A stretch of DNA of 7,802 bases, taken from an uncultured Bacillota bacterium. GTDB taxonomy: Bacteria; Bacillota; Clostridia; Caldicoprobacterales; UBA3941. The number at the start of each line of letters is the position of its first letter. The stretch's first letter is position 1. The notes under the pieces are model-generated. The model saw only the letters and a list, made by a program, of their open reading frames with translations. It was not told where the DNA came from and searched no databases. Positions 5,241 through 7,802 of the stretch are shown here, piece by piece. The stretch is from the NCBI GenBank assembly GCA_937960725.1, contig CALGOY010000199.1, forward strand, positions 1 through 7,802, given 5' to 3'. The position numbers and the translations under genes are program-made.

Positions 5241-6584
5241 GTGAAAGCGACGGTAGAAAAAATAGAAAAAAATCAAGTTAAACTAAAAATTGAGGTAGAT
5301 GCCCAGGATTTCGAAAAATCACTTGAAAGGGCATACCATAAGAATAAGAGACATATTACTGTACCAGGTTTTAGAAAGGGAAGAGCTCCTCGAAAGATTA
5401 TAGAGCGTTACTATGGTGAGGGAATTTTTTATGAGGATGCTCTTAATGAAGCATGCCCAGATGCTTATATAAAAGCTGTAGAGGAAACTGGGATAGAGCC
5501 TGTAGACCAGCCGGAAATTGAGATTATACAAGTAGGTTCGGGAAAAAATTTAATTTTTAACGCTACAGTTACCGTAAAGCCTGAAGTAGAATTAGGTGAG
5601 TATAAAGGTATAGAAATTGAAAAAGTAGAGTATAATGTTACGGATCGAGACGTAGATGAGAGATTAGAGCTGATAAGAGAACAAAATGCACGATGGATTG
5701 CAGTAGAAGATGAGCCTGCTGAAGAGGGAAACCGTTTGACCATCGACTTTAAGGGGTATATAGATGGTGAGGCCTTTGAAGGAGGAAGTGCAGAAAACTT
5801 TGTCTTAGAGCTGGGGTCTGGGCAGTTTATTCCAGGTTTTGAAGAACAGCTGGTTGGGACAAAGGCAGGAGAGCAAAAGGAGATTAAAGTTACATTCCCA
5901 GAAGACTATGCAGTGGAGGATTTAAAGGGAAAAGAGGCTACATTTGTTGTAAAAGTTCATGATATAAAGAAAAAAGAGCTTCCAGCTTTAGATGACGAAT
6001 TTGCAAAGGACGTAAGCGAATTCGAAACATTGGATGAATATAAGGCTGACCTTAAGAAATCTATGGAAAGAAATGCTAAAGAAACTGCAAAGGCCGAAAT
6101 GGAGATGAAGCTAATTGAAAAGGTCAGCGAAAATGCCAAGGTGGATATTCCAGAGGTTATGGTTGAAAGAGAACTGGATAATATAATCCGGGACTTTGAT
6201 TTTAGGCTGAGGTTCCAGGGAATGGACCTGGAGCGCTACGTTGAAATCATTGGTACATCAATGGATGAATTCAGGGCACAATATAGAGATGAAGCATATA
6301 ATAGAGTAAAGAACCAGCTAGTTATCGAAAAAATTATTCAGGTAGAAAATATCGAGGTTACAGACGAGGATTTGGAAAAGGAATACGAAAAATTAGCAGA
6401 GCAGTATAAACAGGAAGTGGAGCAGGTTAAGAAAAACTATAAAGGCCGCGAAGAGCAATTGAAAAACAGCATAGTTGTTCAGAAGGCCATTGATTTCCTG
6501 ATGGATAACGCAGTCTTGGTAGAAAAATCCAATGATGAGGCTCCAGAGCAGTCAGAGGAGACCTCGGGTGAAACCAAGGAATAA
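5241..6584 (+). CDS. tig: Trigger factor, ribosome-associated chaperone and peptidyl-prolyl isomerase
   Basis: 447 residues, normal family length. Trigger factor binds the ribosomal exit tunnel at protein L23 and shields nascent chains in the cytoplasm. The N-terminal ribosome-binding domain (1 to about 115) carries the signature GFRKGRAPRK at 43-52. The FKBP-type isomerase domain spans about 150-243, with LTIDFKGYIDGEAFEGG (166-182) and LGSGQFIPGFEEQLVG (191-206). The rest is the helical C-terminal chaperone body, LDDEFAKDVSEFETLDEY (250-267) being a typical family stretch, and it ends in an acidic tail (EAPEQSEETSGETKE). The start is GTG at 5241 with AAGGAGG at 5226-5232, 8 nt upstream. The gene leads the tig-clpP-clpX cluster; clpP starts 15 nt after its stop, so co-transcription is likely. 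No unusual features. Confidence 0.98.
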   Translation: MKATVEKIEKNQVKLKIEVDAQDFEKSLERAYHKNKRHITVPGFRKGRAPRKIIERYYGEGIFYEDALNEACPDAYIKAVEETGIEPVDQPEIEIIQVGSGKNLIFNATVTVKPEVELGEYKGIEIEKVEYNVTDRDVDERLELIREQNARWIAVEDEPAEEGNRLTIDFKGYIDGEAFEGGSAENFVLELGSGQFIPGFEEQLVGTKAGEQKEIKVTFPEDYAVEDLKGKEATFVVKVHDIKKKELPALDDEFAKDVSEFETLDEYKADLKKSMERNAKETAKAEMEMKLIEKVSENAKVDIPEVMVERELDNIIRDFDFRLRFQGMDLERYVEIIGTSMDEFRAQYRDEAYNRVKNQLVIEKIIQVENIEVTDEDLEKEYEKLAEQYKQEVEQVKKNYKGREEQLKNSIVVQKAIDFLMDNAVLVEKSNDEAPEQSEETSGETKE

Positions 6585-6599
6585 TAAGGAGGGAATGCC

Positions 6600-7184
6600 A
6601 TGAATTTAATCCCTATGGTTGTTGAGCAAACCAATCGGGGAGAGAGGTCATACGATATATATTCTCGCCTTTTGGAGGACAGGATTGTATTTATAGGCAG
6701 TGAAATTACGGACGTTACTGCTAACCTAGTAATAGCTCAGTTGCTGTATTTGGAAGCTAAGGATCCGGACAAGGATGTGCTTGTGTACATCAATAGCCCT
6801 GGTGGTTCTGTATCAGCTGGTTTTGCTATATATGATACTATGCAGTACATCAAATGCGACGTATCAACTATTTGTGTAGGGATGGCTGCTTCCATGGGAG
6901 CATTCTTATTGGCTGCTGGTACGAAAGGGAAGCGACTAGCGCTCCCAAATAGTGAAATCATGATTCACCAGCCTCTAGGTGGCGCTAGGGGGCAAGCATC
7001 GGATATTGCTATCCACGCTGAGCATATTATAAAGACTAAAGATAAATTGAATAAAATTCTTTCCGAGCTGACAGGGCAACCTCTAGAGAAGATTGAAAGA
7101 GATACGGATAGAGATTTCTTTATGTCAGCTGAAGAGGCTAAGGCCTATGGAATTGTCGATGAGGTCATTACCTCTCGCAAATAG
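6600..7184 (+). CDS. clpP: ATP-dependent Clp protease proteolytic subunit ClpP
   Basis: 194 residues, the standard length. ClpP forms a double-heptamer barrel that degrades proteins fed to it by ClpX or other Clp ATPases in the cytoplasm. The serine-protease triad is complete: Ser98 in GMAASMG (94-100), His123 in [12 protein letters not shown] (121-132) and Asp172 in DTDRDFFM (168-175). The oxyanion-hole/glycine strand [12 protein letters not shown] (63-74) is intact. The N-terminus [23 protein letters not shown] fits the family, with a short propeptide before the mature end typical of ClpP. The start is ATG 6600 with AAGGAGGG at 6586-6593; an ATG at 6595 is blocked by a stop after two codons. 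The gene is flanked by tig 15 nt upstream and clpX 18 nt downstream, with no terminator between them. Confidence 0.98.
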   Translation: MNLIPMVVEQTNRGERSYDIYSRLLEDRIVFIGSEITDVTANLVIAQLLYLEAKDPDKDVLVYINSPGGSVSAGFAIYDTMQYIKCDVSTICVGMAASMGAFLLAAGTKGKRLALPNSEIMIHQPLGGARGQASDIAIHAEHIIKTKDKLNKILSELTGQPLEKIERDTDRDFFMSAEEAKAYGIVDEVITSRK

Positions 7185-7202
7185 TTATGAAGAGGTGAAG
7201 AT

Positions 7203-7802
7203 ATGGCAAGATATGATGATAAAAAACAGCTAAAATGCTCATTTTGCGGAAAAACCCAAGATCAGGTCCGAAGGCTGGTAGCCGGACCTGGGGTATATAT
7301 ATGCGATGAGTGTATTGAGCTATGCCAAGAAATTATTGAAGAAGAGTTTGAGGATGCAACTGAACTGGAGCTAAAAGATATACCAAGGCCTAAAGAAATC
7401 AAAGAAGTACTAGATCAATATGTAGTGGGACAAGAACTTGCAAAAAGAAATCTGGCCGTTGCTGTATATAACCATTACAAGAGAATTAATAGCAATTATA
7501 AAAACGACGATATAGAAATCCAAAAAAGCAATATTATAATGATTGGTCCTACCGGTTCAGGTAAAACGCTGCTAGCTCAAACTCTGGCTAAGATTCTCAA
7601 CGTGCCATTTGCAATAGCGGATGCTACTTCTCTTACGGAAGCGGGTTATGTAGGAGAAGACGTGGAAAATATTTTGCTCAAACTCATACAGGCAGCTGAT
7701 TACGATATAGAAAGAGCGGAAAGAGGCATCATATATATAGACGAGATTGACAAAATAGCCAGAAAATCCGAAAACCCCTCCATTACCCGAGATGTGTCCG
7801 GG
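7203..7802 (+). CDS. clpX: ATP-dependent Clp protease ATP-binding subunit ClpX, N-terminal 200 residues (3' end outside window)
   Basis: ClpX is the AAA+ unfoldase that recognises substrates and threads them into ClpP. The visible part begins [12 protein letters not shown] and holds the N-terminal C4 zinc-binding domain (Cys12, Cys15, Cys34, Cys37), used for substrate and adaptor binding and dimerisation. It continues with the linker [18 protein letters not shown] (60-77), the Walker A motif GPTGSGKT (115-122), the pore-1 loop GYVGED (148-153) and the Walker B region [10 protein letters not shown] (175-184). It breaks at SITRDVSG by the window edge, about half of the usual 410-430 residues. 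The start is ATG 7203 with AGAGGTG at 7191-7197, 5 nt upstream. Spacing to clpP is 18 nt, consistent with a single tig-clpP-clpX operon. No abnormal residues are seen. Confidence 0.98.
   Translation, partial: MARYDDKKQLKCSFCGKTQDQVRRLVAGPGVYICDECIELCQEIIEEEFEDATELELKDIPRPKEIKEVLDQYVVGQELAKRNLAVAVYNHYKRINSNYKNDDIEIQKSNIIMIGPTGSGKTLLAQTLAKILNVPFAIADATSLTEAGYVGEDVENILLKLIQAADYDIERAERGIIYIDEIDKIARKSENPSITRDVSG

Overview
The window is a chromosomal segment of moderate-to-low GC, most likely from a clostridial member of the Bacillota (Firmicutes). The reasons are the tig-clpP-clpX gene order, purine-rich AAGGAGG-type ribosome binding sites, use of TTG and GTG starts, short T-tailed terminators, and protein sequences of clostridial type. 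I cannot name a genus from the sequence alone.

Layout. Positions 1-713 hold the 3' end of a gene whose product has two helical segments resembling the C-terminal lid of Hsp70/DnaK and a long Pro/Gln/Glu tail. It closes with a T-tailed hairpin whose loop contains the stop codon. From 808 to 4183 two overlapping plus-strand genes follow: a secreted/membrane protein joining an alkaline-phosphatase-like extracytoplasmic domain to a domain of about ten membrane helices, and a GT4 glycosyltransferase. They look like a two-gene cell-surface glycan module, with acceptor and product unknown. On the minus strand (4209-5039) lies a fabI-type enoyl-ACP reductase, convergent with the glycosyltransferase. 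From 5241 onward comes the plus-strand protein-quality-control cluster: trigger factor (tig), ClpP protease (clpP) and the N-terminal half of the ClpX ATPase (clpX), which runs off the window.

The genes fall into three units: the surface-glycan pair, the lipid-synthesis gene, and the folding/proteolysis operon, in which trigger factor receives nascent chains and ClpXP degrades those selected for destruction. The intergenic region 5040-5240 is a divergent promoter region, with a good extended -10 promoter for tig and a weaker candidate for fabI.

The most notable observation is a frameshift at the very end of fabI. The conserved ending after HVD (normally SGYH...) is present in another frame as YHMVGIL followed by a stop at 4261-4263. 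The annotated frame instead runs on through a 25-residue unrelated hydrophobic/basic tail to 4209, immediately next to the fabI terminator hairpin, which itself overlaps the 3' end of the convergent glycosyltransferase gene. The other item worth following is the phosphatase-like/polytopic membrane protein, whose family I do not recognise and which lacks the usual Asp-His metal-ligand pair of its superfamily.
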